Shown here piece after piece: positions 14,185 through 21,223 of a stretch of DNA of 24,184 nucleotides; position 1 is the first letter of the stretch; every line of letters begins with the position of its first letter. The position numbers and the translations under genes were made by a program. The DNA is taken from the NCBI GenBank assembly GCA_035635075.1, contig DASQBT010000209.1, positions 1-24,184 of the forward strand, given 5' to 3'. This DNA comes from DASQBT01 sp035635075 (lineage in GTDB: Bacteria > Pseudomonadota > Gammaproteobacteria > Burkholderiales > Thiobacillaceae). The notes below the pieces were generated by a model, which worked only from the letters and a program-made list of their open reading frames with translations, ran no database searches and had not been told where the DNA came from.

Positions 14185-15171
14185 TTAGGCTTCCAGCAGT
14201 TCCACTAGGGAGCCGCCAGTGTGCAGGCGTCTTATGGCCTCGGCAAAGTAAGGTGCCGACTCCAGCACTTCCACCCGGTTTCCCAACAGCGCCGGCGGCA
14301 ACCGGAAAGGCGGGATGGAGTCGGTAACCAGCACTTTCTCCAGTGCCGGGTCAGAGAGCACTCTGCCTGCGGCACCAACGAACACGCCATGGCTGGCCGC
14401 GGCATATACTCGGTTCGCCCCCAGTGCCTTGCAGGCGGCGGCCGCTCGCGCCAGGGTGGTGCCGGTGCTGATCAGGTCGTCGACAATTAGGGCGGTCTTT
14501 CCATTCACGTCGCCGACCACAGCCTCTCCGGAGACCACGCCTTCGCTGCGGCGCTTCTCCATGAAGGCGGAGGCGATGGGCCGGTCGAGCGCCCTGCTCA
14601 GGGCTTGGCGGAAAACTTCCGCCCGTTTCACCCCGCCCGGGTCCGGTGAGACCACTACGATGCTTTCTTCCTGCAACCGCGCTGCGAACCAGGCGACAAA
14701 CAGTCCCTGGGCCTCGAGGTTCTCGCCCGGAATGCGAAAGGCGTTCTGGTAGGCGGCCAGGTTGTGCACGTCCAGGGTCACCACCCGGTCCGTTCCCACC
14801 GCTTCCAACAGCTGGGCCACATAGCGGCTCGTGACCGGGTCGCGCGACTTGGTTCGACGGTCCTTGCGGGCATAGGCGAGATACGGGCAGACAGCGGTAA
14901 CCCGGGCGGCGGAGGCATCCTTTATCGCGCCGATGAAAAACAGCAGACGGACCAGCTTGTCATTGGCGCTCATGCCCGGCTCGCCAAACAGGGAGTGGAT
15001 CACATACACATCCTTGCCACGCACACTTATCAGCGGTCGGACCTTGTGCTCACCGTCCTCGAATTCCCTCTCCTCATGGGCGCAAAGTGTGATTCCCAGC
15101 GCCCTGGCGACCCGCTCGCCGAAGGGGCGGCTGGCATCCAGGGCGAACAGGCAAAGATCATCAGGGATCAT
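14185..15171 (-). CDS. Ribose-phosphate pyrophosphokinase (PRPP synthetase) paralogue
   Basis: The 328-residue protein is a complete PRPP-synthetase-family member, which would make phosphoribosyl pyrophosphate from ribose 5-phosphate and ATP. It has CPYLAYARKDRRTKSRDPVTSR (flexible catalytic loop region), VTLDVHN, VVVSPDPGGVKRAE, and the PRPP-binding loop IVDDLISTGTTL. The last differs from the DDMIDTGGT of the usual housekeeping enzyme. This and its accessory location suggest a second, specialised copy rather than the main prs. An AAGGA ribosome-binding site precedes the ATG at 15171. Its ATG also overlaps by 4 bp the end of an upstream open frame that carries the NamZ-like remnant. Confidence 0.88.
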   Translation of the reverse strand: MIPDDLCLFALDASRPFGERVARALGITLCAHEEREFEDGEHKVRPLISVRGKDVYVIHSLFGEPGMSANDKLVRLLFFIGAIKDASAARVTAVCPYLAYARKDRRTKSRDPVTSRYVAQLLEAVGTDRVVTLDVHNLAAYQNAFRIPGENLEAQGLFVAWFAARLQEESIVVVSPDPGGVKRAEVFRQALSRALDRPIASAFMEKRRSEGVVSGEAVVGDVNGKTALIVDDLISTGTTLARAAAACKALGANRVYAAASHGVFVGAAGRVLSDPALEKVLVTDSIPPFRLPPALLGNRVEVLESAPYFAEAIRRLHTGGSLVELLEA

Positions 15172-15263
15172 TGAGTTGTTTCCTTGCGTTTCGCAGCGAT
15201 GGCATCACCACCATAATATGCCAGACTTAACAATCGCTTTGTTTCCGGAAGAAAGGTGTGGCC

Positions 15264-15431
15264 ATGGAACCCAAGGGATGTTTTTACCGGGAACAGTTTG
15301 GCTACTGCTGGCTTGAGGCCAGCCAGTGGATGTTCCAGGCAGTTGACGTGCATGAACAGCCCCAGGGCGAACCCGTGAAAGTCGAGTTGGCAGACGTGGT
15401 CTTTCATCACGAGGAAGATGAGGATGAGTAA
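15264..15431 (+). CDS. Small acidic hypothetical protein (55 aa)
   Basis: An ATG at 15264, preceded by an AAAGGTG ribosome-binding site, opens 55 codons ending in TAA at 15431. The product is rich in aromatic residues at the start (CFYREQFGYCWLEASQWMF) and has an acidic end, HHEEDEDE. It contains two cysteines. I do not recognise a family. Codons are GC-rich in third position, as in the flanking genes, and the antisense reading of the same bases looks random. Its stop abuts the end of the NamZ-like remnant. It is probably a real small gene, but translation is unproven. Confidence 0.5.
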   Translation: MEPKGCFYREQFGYCWLEASQWMFQAVDVHEQPQGEPVKVELADVVFHHEEDEDE

Positions 15432-15614
15432 CTGCGTTAGCGTTCCGGAGCGGATCGCCTGAAGCAGCTCAGCGGAGCCAATGCTGTTCACAGTCTGGTT
15501 CAACTGAAGGACATCGGGATAGAGGCGACGGAGTGCCGCGGCGATTTCCACGCCCAAGGCCGGGGAGTCCAGCACTCCACGGTCCGTGACTGCGATGCGC
15601 GCTCGGCTCATCAC
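15432..15614 (-). pseudogene. Remnant of a NamZ (DUF1343)-type exo-beta-N-acetylmuramidase
   Basis: About 60 codons on the minus strand resemble the C-terminal part of NamZ/DUF1343 enzymes. The segment reads IAVTDRGVLDSPALGVEIA, then AALRRLYPDV, and NSIGSAELLQAIRSG. The family has an equivalent VTDR...P...G...A.AL.RLYP...GS....I..G pattern. The rest of the roughly 400-residue enzyme is missing on both sides: no catalytic domain lies upstream. The open frame continues to 15168, but the reading beyond 15432 has no family similarity and lies antisense to the small ORF. NamZ removes N-acetylmuramic acid from peptidoglycan fragments. Confidence 0.5.
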
Positions 15615-15744
15615 GTGCGCATCTTGCAGTATTCGTGCATTCGGAACACTAAACGGTGCAATCGCCTAGCCCGACATGCGCGCAATATTGGGCACACTTC
15701 TATATGGATTCACGCGGACTATGAAAGCGATCACCGAACAAAGG

Positions 15745-15766
15745 GCCCGCATTTATGCGGGCTTTT
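15745..15766. terminator. Intrinsic terminator, possibly bidirectional
   Basis: GCCCGCA (15745-15751) and TGCGGGC (15756-15762) form a perfect 7-bp GC-rich stem with a TTTA loop, followed by TTTT on the plus strand. On the minus strand, CCTTT follows the stem about 43 nt after the mnmE stop codon at 15809. It therefore probably ends the rpmH-rnpA-yidD-yidC-mnmE transcript and blocks plus-strand read-through. The flanking 15615-15796 bases hold no recognisable gene or tRNA. Confidence 0.7.
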
Positions 15767-15808
15767 AGGCGTCTACGCGGAAAACTTGGGACTACGCCAG
15801 ATAGCTCG

Positions 15809-17164
15809 CTACTTCCCTACGCAAAAACGGCTGAAAATCTCGCCCAACAGATCGTCGGGGCTGAATTCGCCGGTAATTTCGGACAGGGCGCCTTGAGCCA
15901 GGCGCAGCTCCTCGGCCTGCAACTCCAGCCGGCCGCCGAGATCCGCGGCCGCAAGCAGATGGGCACGAGCCCGATTCAGCGCAGCGAGGTGGCGCGCGCG
16001 GGCCATGAAGCCTCCCTCGCCCGCCGGCTGCCAGCCTGCCAGCCGCAGCAGTTCGTGCCGTAATAGCACGACGCCTTCACCGGTCTTGGCCGACAGCCAG
16101 ACTTCTGTGGTCTCCCCGCTTTCCACTGCGCGCGGCGCCACACCTGCCAGATCAATCTTGTTGTGCACGCTGAGCCGGGCGATGCCGGCGGGAAGCCGCT
16201 TGATGATGTGCTGCTCGGCCATTCCCAGGCCATGCTGGGCATCGACCAACAGCAGGGCGATCGCGGCTTGTTCAATCGCGGTCCAGGCGCGCGCAATGCC
16301 GATCTTTTCCACCGGGTCGTCGGTGGCTCGCAAACCGGCCGTGTCGATCAAGTGAAAGCTCACGCCCTCGATCTGGACTTCCTGGCGCAGCGCGTCACGC
16401 GTGGTTCCGGCAAACTCGGTCACGATCGCGATCTCGTCGCCGGCCAGGGCATTCATCAGGCTGGACTTGCCCACGTTGGGCTGGCCGATCAGCACTACGC
16501 TTACCCCGTCGCGCAGCAGCGCGCCTTGGCGCGCCGCGGCCTGCACCTCGTCGAGCGCACCGAGGGTGCGGGACAGTCCGCTCGCCACGCGCTCCATTTC
16601 AACCTGGACCACGTCGTCTTCCTCGGGAAAATCGATGCTCGCCTCCACCCGCATGCGCAATTCGGTCACGCTGTGTTGCAGCGCCTGAACGCGACGGGAG
16701 AACTCCCCGCTCAGGGAGCGCAGCGCCGAGCGCGCAGCTTCCTGGGAACTGGCATCGATCAGGTCGGCGACTGCTTCGGCCTGCGCCAGATCAAGCTTGC
16801 CATTGAGGTAGGCGCGGCGGGTGAATTCCCCGGCCCGCGCCAAGCGCGCGCCGAGTTCCAGGCAGCGCGACAGCAACGCCTGCAGCACGGCCGGTCCGCC
16901 ATGGCCCTGCAGTTCCACCACATCCTCACCGGTGAACGAACAGGGGCCGGGAAAGAACAGCACCAGGCCCTCATCCAGCGGCTGGCTTGCCGCATCAAGA
17001 AACGCCACATGCGTGGCATGGCGCGGCTTCAATACACGACCGGTCAGGGTAAGCGCCAGATCCTCCGCGCCCGGCCCGGAAACCCGAACCACGCCGATGC
17101 CGCCCCGTCCGGGCGGCGTTGCAATGGCGGCGATCAGATCAGGTCTTGACGTGGCCGGTATCAA
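15809..17164 (-). CDS. mnmE: tRNA modification GTPase MnmE
   Basis: MnmE (TrmE) is the GTPase partner of MnmG in modifying wobble uridine 34. The 451-residue reading begins just before IAAIATPPGRGGIGVVRVSG (the folate-binding N-domain). It carries the G domain with GQPNVGKSS, TRDALRQ, DTAGLR and NKIDL, and ends in the invariant FCVGK. No ATG is available near the N-terminus. TTG at 17164 gives the usual length, and another TTG at 17194 is possible. Either start overlaps the end of yidC (26 bp for the chosen one), so translation is probably coupled. The terminator at 15745-15766 follows. Confidence 0.96.
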   Translation of the reverse strand: MIPATSRPDLIAAIATPPGRGGIGVVRVSGPGAEDLALTLTGRVLKPRHATHVAFLDAASQPLDEGLVLFFPGPCSFTGEDVVELQGHGGPAVLQALLSRCLELGARLARAGEFTRRAYLNGKLDLAQAEAVADLIDASSQEAARSALRSLSGEFSRRVQALQHSVTELRMRVEASIDFPEEDDVVQVEMERVASGLSRTLGALDEVQAAARQGALLRDGVSVVLIGQPNVGKSSLMNALAGDEIAIVTEFAGTTRDALRQEVQIEGVSFHLIDTAGLRATDDPVEKIGIARAWTAIEQAAIALLLVDAQHGLGMAEQHIIKRLPAGIARLSVHNKIDLAGVAPRAVESGETTEVWLSAKTGEGVVLLRHELLRLAGWQPAGEGGFMARARHLAALNRARAHLLAAADLGGRLELQAEELRLAQGALSEITGEFSPDDLLGEIFSRFCVGK

Positions 17165-18788
17165 ATTGCTTGTTGATGGCCCATTGCTGGGCAATGGACA
17201 GCACGTTGCTGGTCACCCAATAGAGCACCAGGCCGGCAGGGAAGAACAGGAACATGACGGAAAACACCACCGGCATAATCATCATCATCTTGGCCTGCAT
17301 CGGGTCAGGCGGGGTGGGATTCAGCTTCACCTGAAGAATCGAGGTCAGCGCCATCACCACCGGCAGGATATACAGTGGATCAGGCGCGCTGAGGTCGTGG
17401 ATCCATCCTATCCAGGGCGCACCACGCATTTCCACCGCCGCAATCAGACAGTAATAGAGCGCAATGAACACCGGGATTTGCAGCACGATGGGCAGACAGC
17501 CGCCGAGCGGATTGATCTTTTCCTTCTTGTACAGTTCGGCCATGGCTTGGTGGAGCTTCTGCCTATCATCGCCGTAAATCTCCTTGAGCTTTTGCAGCCT
17601 GGGCGTGAGCTTGCGCATTTGCGCCATGGATTTGTAGCTGGTGGCGGAAAGGGGATACAAGGCCAGCTTAATGAGCACGGTCAGGATGATGATCGCCCAG
17701 CCCCAATTTCCGACGAATTTTTCGATCCTGCTCAAGGCCCAGAAGATGGGTGCCGACAGGGGTGTGAGCCAGCCATAGTCCCGAGTCAGTTCCAGGCCGG
17801 GGGCGGCAGCCTCCAGCTGTTTTTGCAGCTCGGGCCCGGCGTAGAGCGAAACCGAAGTGGTTCTTTCCTGGCCCGGCGCGAGGCTGCCATTGAAGAGAAT
17901 CACGCCCGCAGAGAACAGGCCACCTCCCAGATCCTTCGCATAGAACTCCCGCTTGATGCCTGCCTGCGGCAGCCATGCCGCAACGAAGTGATGCTGCAGC
18001 ATCCCTACCCAGCCGGAGCTGGCATTTTTCTGGTATTCGGCGCTGCCGTCGGTAATCTTCTTGAATTGCAGTTTCTGGAATTTCTGCTCGTCGGTATAAA
18101 TGGCCGGGCCGGTGAAGGTGTTCAAAAACCTGCCCTCACCCTGGGGCTTATCCCCGTTGCGCACCAGTTGATAATAGGTGTCCAGGCTGACCGGCTGGCT
18201 GCCGGCATTCGCCACGCGCGTGGTCAAGTCAATCCTGTAGCTGCCGCGGTGGAAGATGTAGGTGCGCGTGACCGTCAATCCGCGGGCCGGATCACTGAAC
18301 GTCAAGGGAACGGAAACCGTATCCTGGCCCGGCTTTAGCTCATAGGTTCCGGGAACCAGTTGATAGACACTCTTGTGATTCGGCCCCTGTCCCAGCAAGC
18401 CGGACTGCGCGATATACGGGTGCGCCGGATCATCCTCCAGCAGTTTCAAAGGCTGGCTCTTATCCTCGACTTCGTGATAGCGATCCAGTACCAGGCTGCG
18501 CAGGTCGCCTCCGTTGGCGTCGATCTCCGCACCAAAGAGATCCGTCTTAACCGTAGCGCGCGAACCCTTGGCGAGCCCGACTGCCTGCGTTGCCGATATT
18601 GGTGCGACCGACTGGCTGCTCGTCCCGGGCGCCGTGCTCGGGGTCGGCACCGCCCCGCTCTGCGCAGTTGCGGCGGGCTGCTGCTGGGTCTGGGCCAGCG
18701 GCACCTTATCCTTGTTCTGCCAAGACTCCCAGAGCAAGAGCAGGGAAAAGGAAAAAATGGCAAAAAGTATGAGGCGTTGAGTGTCCAT
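17139..18788 (-). CDS. yidC: Membrane protein insertase YidC
   Basis: YidC inserts and folds inner-membrane proteins, alone or with Sec. The 549-residue protein has the gram-negative layout. It starts with a membrane segment MDTQRLILFAIFSFSLLLLW (1-20), followed by a Pro/Ala/Gln-rich linker and a large periplasmic beta-sandwich domain to about residue 345. The conserved insertase core of five membrane segments follows, starting near GNWGWAIIILTVLIKLALYPL. It lies in the usual place after yidD, rnpA and rpmH, which supply RNA and ribosome functions. It ends 25 bp inside the mnmE coding region. Confidence 0.98.
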   Translation of the reverse strand: MDTQRLILFAIFSFSLLLLWESWQNKDKVPLAQTQQQPAATAQSGAVPTPSTAPGTSSQSVAPISATQAVGLAKGSRATVKTDLFGAEIDANGGDLRSLVLDRYHEVEDKSQPLKLLEDDPAHPYIAQSGLLGQGPNHKSVYQLVPGTYELKPGQDTVSVPLTFSDPARGLTVTRTYIFHRGSYRIDLTTRVANAGSQPVSLDTYYQLVRNGDKPQGEGRFLNTFTGPAIYTDEQKFQKLQFKKITDGSAEYQKNASSGWVGMLQHHFVAAWLPQAGIKREFYAKDLGGGLFSAGVILFNGSLAPGQERTTSVSLYAGPELQKQLEAAAPGLELTRDYGWLTPLSAPIFWALSRIEKFVGNWGWAIIILTVLIKLALYPLSATSYKSMAQMRKLTPRLQKLKEIYGDDRQKLHQAMAELYKKEKINPLGGCLPIVLQIPVFIALYYCLIAAVEMRGAPWIGWIHDLSAPDPLYILPVVMALTSILQVKLNPTPPDPMQAKMMMIMPVVFSVMFLFFPAGLVLYWVTSNVLSIAQQWAINKQFDTGHVKT

Positions 18789-18806
18789 ATGGGGAATTGT
18801 ACCGTG

Positions 18807-19019
18807 TCAGGGAACGGGATCATGACCGCCGGGACAGCCCGGCCGGCAACGCCCCAAGCGTTTCAGTGCCAGCCAGCCGCCTTTGACAAAGCCGTGCTTT
18901 TGCAGGGCCTCAAGGGCGTAGTCGGAACAGGTCGGCAGATAACGACAACTGGGTCTCAGCAACGGGCTGATCAATAGCTGATAAGCCCGCACCAGCTTGC
19001 AGGCAAGCCAAACCATCAT
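18807..19019 (-). CDS. yidD: Membrane protein insertion efficiency factor YidD
   Basis: YidD is a small membrane-associated protein that helps YidC-dependent insertion. The 70-residue product has the family pattern YQLLISPLLRPSCRYLPTCS (13-32), SDYALEALQKHG, GGWLALKRLGRC and PGGHDPVP at the end, with conserved cysteines. It begins with two Met codons, and the first overlaps the rnpA stop. The stop-to-yidC-start gap is 18 bp. Confidence 0.96.
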   Translation of the reverse strand: MMVWLACKLVRAYQLLISPLLRPSCRYLPTCSDYALEALQKHGFVKGGWLALKRLGRCRPGCPGGHDPVP

Positions 19020-19351
19020 TTCAGGCGCGCCAGAACGTCCGCCAGTTCCACTGCCGCCCCGCCTTCAGGAGGCACCGCCAGCACTTTCACCACCACATCG
19101 AGCGGGGGCAGTTCGGGACTGGACAGACGGAACGTTTCGCGAATAATACGGCGCATCCGGTTGCGATCCACCGCGCGTTTGAACTGGCGTTTGGCCACCA
19201 CCATACCGAGTCGGGCGTGGCCCAACTCATTGGGCCGAAACATAACAAGATAGGAGCGCGAGCGGTGGCAGCGACGCCCGGCAAAAACTGCCGCAAACTC
19301 CGTTCCCTTGAGCAGCCGCTGGCGCCGGGTGAATGCGTAGCGGCCAGGCAA
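19016..19351 (-). CDS. rnpA: RNase P protein component
   Basis: RnpA binds the M1 RNA and assists processing of tRNA 5' ends. The 111-residue protein has a basic N-terminus (FTRRQRLLKGTEFAAVF, 7-23) and the signature RNRMRRIIRETFR in the middle. The start is TTG at 19351, since no ATG or GTG occurs in frame close by; non-ATG starts are frequent for this gene. It lies 8 bp after rpmH, a textbook pair. Confidence 0.97.
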   Translation of the reverse strand: MPGRYAFTRRQRLLKGTEFAAVFAGRRCHRSRSYLVMFRPNELGHARLGMVVAKRQFKRAVDRNRMRRIIRETFRLSSPELPPLDVVVKVLAVPPEGGAAVELADVLARLK

Positions 19352-19359
19352 GGAATGCG

Positions 19360-19494
19360 CTAAACCGCGAGGCGATGCCGGCCCTTGGCGCGGCGGGCGT
19401 TGATGACCGCACGGCCGCCCTTGGTTTTCATACGCACGCGAAAGCCGTGGGTACGCTTGCGGCGGGTCACTGAAGGCTGATAGGTGCGTTTCAT
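19360..19494 (-). CDS. rpmH: 50S ribosomal protein L34
   Basis: L34 is a 44-residue very basic ribosomal protein. The sequence begins MKRTYQPSVTRRKRTHGFR and ends RAKGRHRLAV, nearly invariant in Proteobacteria. The ATG at 19494 is preceded by an AAAGGA ribosome-binding site 8 bp upstream. An open frame extends upstream to 19611, but its extra residues are not part of L34 and cross the promoter. This gene heads the rpmH-rnpA-yidD-yidC-mnmE operon. Confidence 0.99.
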   Translation of the reverse strand: MKRTYQPSVTRRKRTHGFRVRMKTKGGRAVINARRAKGRHRLAV

Positions 19495-19569
19495 CAAACT
19501 GTCCTTTCTGTTTTGCGCTCCACCCAGAGAAACTGGGTTATTGCGAAAATTTGCCTGAAAAAACCGTAC

Positions 19570-19599
19570 ATTAGACCTAACCAGCAGCCTTGTTGTCAA
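19570..19599 (-). promoter_or_regulatory. rpmH operon promoter
   Basis: On the minus strand a perfect -35 TTGACA (19599-19594) and a -10 TCTAAT (19575-19570, 5 of 6) are 18 bp apart. Transcription would start near 19563, giving a leader of about 70 nt before rpmH. The -35 overlaps that of the divergent dnaA promoter. Confidence 0.75.
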
Positions 19600-19621
19600 G
19601 GCGGCAGGCAAGTTTTATTAT
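19593..19621 (+). promoter_or_regulatory. dnaA promoter
   Basis: TTGTCA (19593-19598, 5 of 6 to -35) and TATTAT (19616-19621, 5 of 6 to -10) are separated by the ideal 17 bp. The start would fall near 19628, directly before a perfect DnaA box, which fits the known autorepression of dnaA. Its -35 shares five bases with the rpmH -35 on the other strand. Confidence 0.7.
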
Positions 19622-19629
19622 CGATTCCC

Positions 19630-19638
19630 TGTGGATAA
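19630..19638 (-). promoter_or_regulatory. DnaA box in the rpmH-dnaA intergenic region
   Basis: TGTGGATAA is the exact complement of the consensus DnaA box TTATCCACA. It lies at the predicted dnaA transcription start, 66 bp before the ATG. It is suited to DnaA autorepression and is possibly part of the origin. No second perfect box is visible in this gap. Confidence 0.85.
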
Positions 19639-19703
19639 CTTAGGTCCGCGAGAGTAAGATTCGAACCCTACCCCACGCATAACCATCAAGAAAATTCTCC
19701 TTA

Positions 19704-21035
19704 ATGGAATCCTTCTGGGACCTCTGTTTGCAGCGCTTTCAGCAAAACCTGACAGCCCAGCAGTTCAACACCTGGATCAAGCCTCTGGCTTGGGAGGAAA
19801 ACGGCGCCCCCTGCATTGTCGCGCCCAATCGCTTCATCCTGGATTGGGTAAAGGACAAGTTTGGCGCTGATATCCAGGGCTGGGCTGAGGAGCATTATGC
19901 CCAGCCTACCCAAGTGGGCTTCAGCCTGAAACGCAAGAACTCGGATGTGCCGCTGCCTGCCCCGCAAAGTCGGCCTGATCTCGCCATATCGGTTCCTCCC
20001 AGCGGACGCGCAAGCAGCTTGCGTCTAAACCCCGGTTTCACTTTTGACAACTTCGTTGGCGGCCGTGCCAATCAACTGGCCCGCGCCGCAGCCTTGCAGG
20101 TCTCGGAAAATGTTGGTACCGCCTACAACCCATTGTTCATTTACGGTGGCGTAGGCCTGGGCAAGACCCATCTGATTCAGGCCATCGGCAACACGGTGCG
20201 CGCTGCCAAACCCGATGCGCGCATCGAATACATCCATGCCAACGATTACGTCAACGACTTGGTGCAGGCCTACCGGCAAAAGAGCTTTGACGATTTCAAG
20301 CGCCTGTATCAATCCCTCGATCTCTTGCTGATCGACGACATCCAGTTCTTTGCGGGAAAGGACCGCACCCAGGAAGAGTTTTTCTACACCTTCAACGCGC
20401 TGACTGAAAGCCACAGACAAATCGTCATCACCTGCGACACCTATCCGAAGGATCTGGTAGGTTTCGAAGACCGCCTGAAATCGCGCTTCGCCTGGGGGCT
20501 CACCGTCGCCATCGAACCGCCCGAACTGGAGATGCGGGTAGCCATCCTGCTCAAGAAGGCGGTGCAGGAAGGCATCAGCCTGGAGGAAAGCGTTGCCTTC
20601 TTCATCGCCAAGCAGGCCCGCTCCAGCGTGCGCGAATTGGAGGGCGCACTCAAGCGTGTGATCGCATACGCCCGCTTCACCGAAAAGCCCATTGCTCTGG
20701 ATCTGGTGAAGGAAGCCCTGCGCGACCTGATCGCGTCCACCCACCGGCAGGTATCGATCGAAAACATCCAGAAGACCGTCGCCGACTACTACAAACTAAA
20801 GGTCGGGGACATGTTCTCCAAGAAGCGCACCCGCAATCTTGCGCGTCCGCGCCAGATCGCCATGGCCTTGGCCAAGGAACTCACCACCCTATCCCTGCCG
20901 GAAATCGGAGAGTCATTCGGCGGACGCGACCATACCACCGTGCTGCACGCCTGCCGCAAAGTGCAGGAATTGCGCGAACAGGATCACGACATCAGTCGGG
21001 AATACCTGGTCTTGCTGCAAACCTTAACCAGTTGA
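19704..21035 (+). CDS. dnaA: Chromosomal replication initiator DnaA
   Basis: DnaA binds DnaA boxes and, as the ATP form, melts the origin and recruits the helicase. The 443-residue protein has domain I (1 to about 80, with MESFWDLCLQRF) and a short domain II linker. The AAA+ domain III includes Walker A GGVGLGKT (148-155) and Walker B LLIDDIQF (208-215). Domain IV carries the DNA-binding signature RDHTTVLHACRK starting at residue 408. The linker is short compared with E. coli DnaA (467 residues). It is transcribed away from rpmH and is followed by dnaN after 188 bp. Confidence 0.99.
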   Translation: MESFWDLCLQRFQQNLTAQQFNTWIKPLAWEENGAPCIVAPNRFILDWVKDKFGADIQGWAEEHYAQPTQVGFSLKRKNSDVPLPAPQSRPDLAISVPPSGRASSLRLNPGFTFDNFVGGRANQLARAAALQVSENVGTAYNPLFIYGGVGLGKTHLIQAIGNTVRAAKPDARIEYIHANDYVNDLVQAYRQKSFDDFKRLYQSLDLLLIDDIQFFAGKDRTQEEFFYTFNALTESHRQIVITCDTYPKDLVGFEDRLKSRFAWGLTVAIEPPELEMRVAILLKKAVQEGISLEESVAFFIAKQARSSVRELEGALKRVIAYARFTEKPIALDLVKEALRDLIASTHRQVSIENIQKTVADYYKLKVGDMFSKKRTRNLARPRQIAMALAKELTTLSLPEIGESFGGRDHTTVLHACRKVQELREQDHDISREYLVLLQTLTS

Positions 21036-21223
21036 TAAGTTCAGTATGGTTACGAATAACTTTAGGCAAATTTCAGGGAGTGACAGTTTGATTCACAGCC
21101 GTCCCCATCTGTCCCGATTCTGCCCACAACGGCAGACCCGGCGCATTGTCCCTGTTTTTCAGGATCGGGGGGCTTATCCACCCAAAGCAGCTTCCCTCAA
21201 CAACAACCACAAGGATTAATTAA
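21036..21223. other. dnaA-dnaN intergenic region, candidate origin segment
   Basis: This 188-bp gap holds a near-consensus DnaA box TTATCCACC (21174-21182, 8 of 9) and a poorer one, TTATCAACT on the minus strand (21038-21030, 7 of 9), over the dnaA stop. It ends with an AAGGA ribosome-binding site for dnaN. No AT-rich unwinding element with clustered boxes is evident, so the origin assignment stays tentative. Confidence 0.4.

Noticed and set aside
15615..15796. A tRNA gene ahead of the terminator-like hairpin
   Set aside because: No cloverleaf could be drawn and no T-loop GTTCRA motif was found.
16821..18338. A 505-codon plus-strand open frame over mnmE and yidC
   Set aside because: It is the antisense shadow of two certain genes; its product has no family features and is rich in His, Gln and Arg, typical of reverse readings of GC-rich genes.
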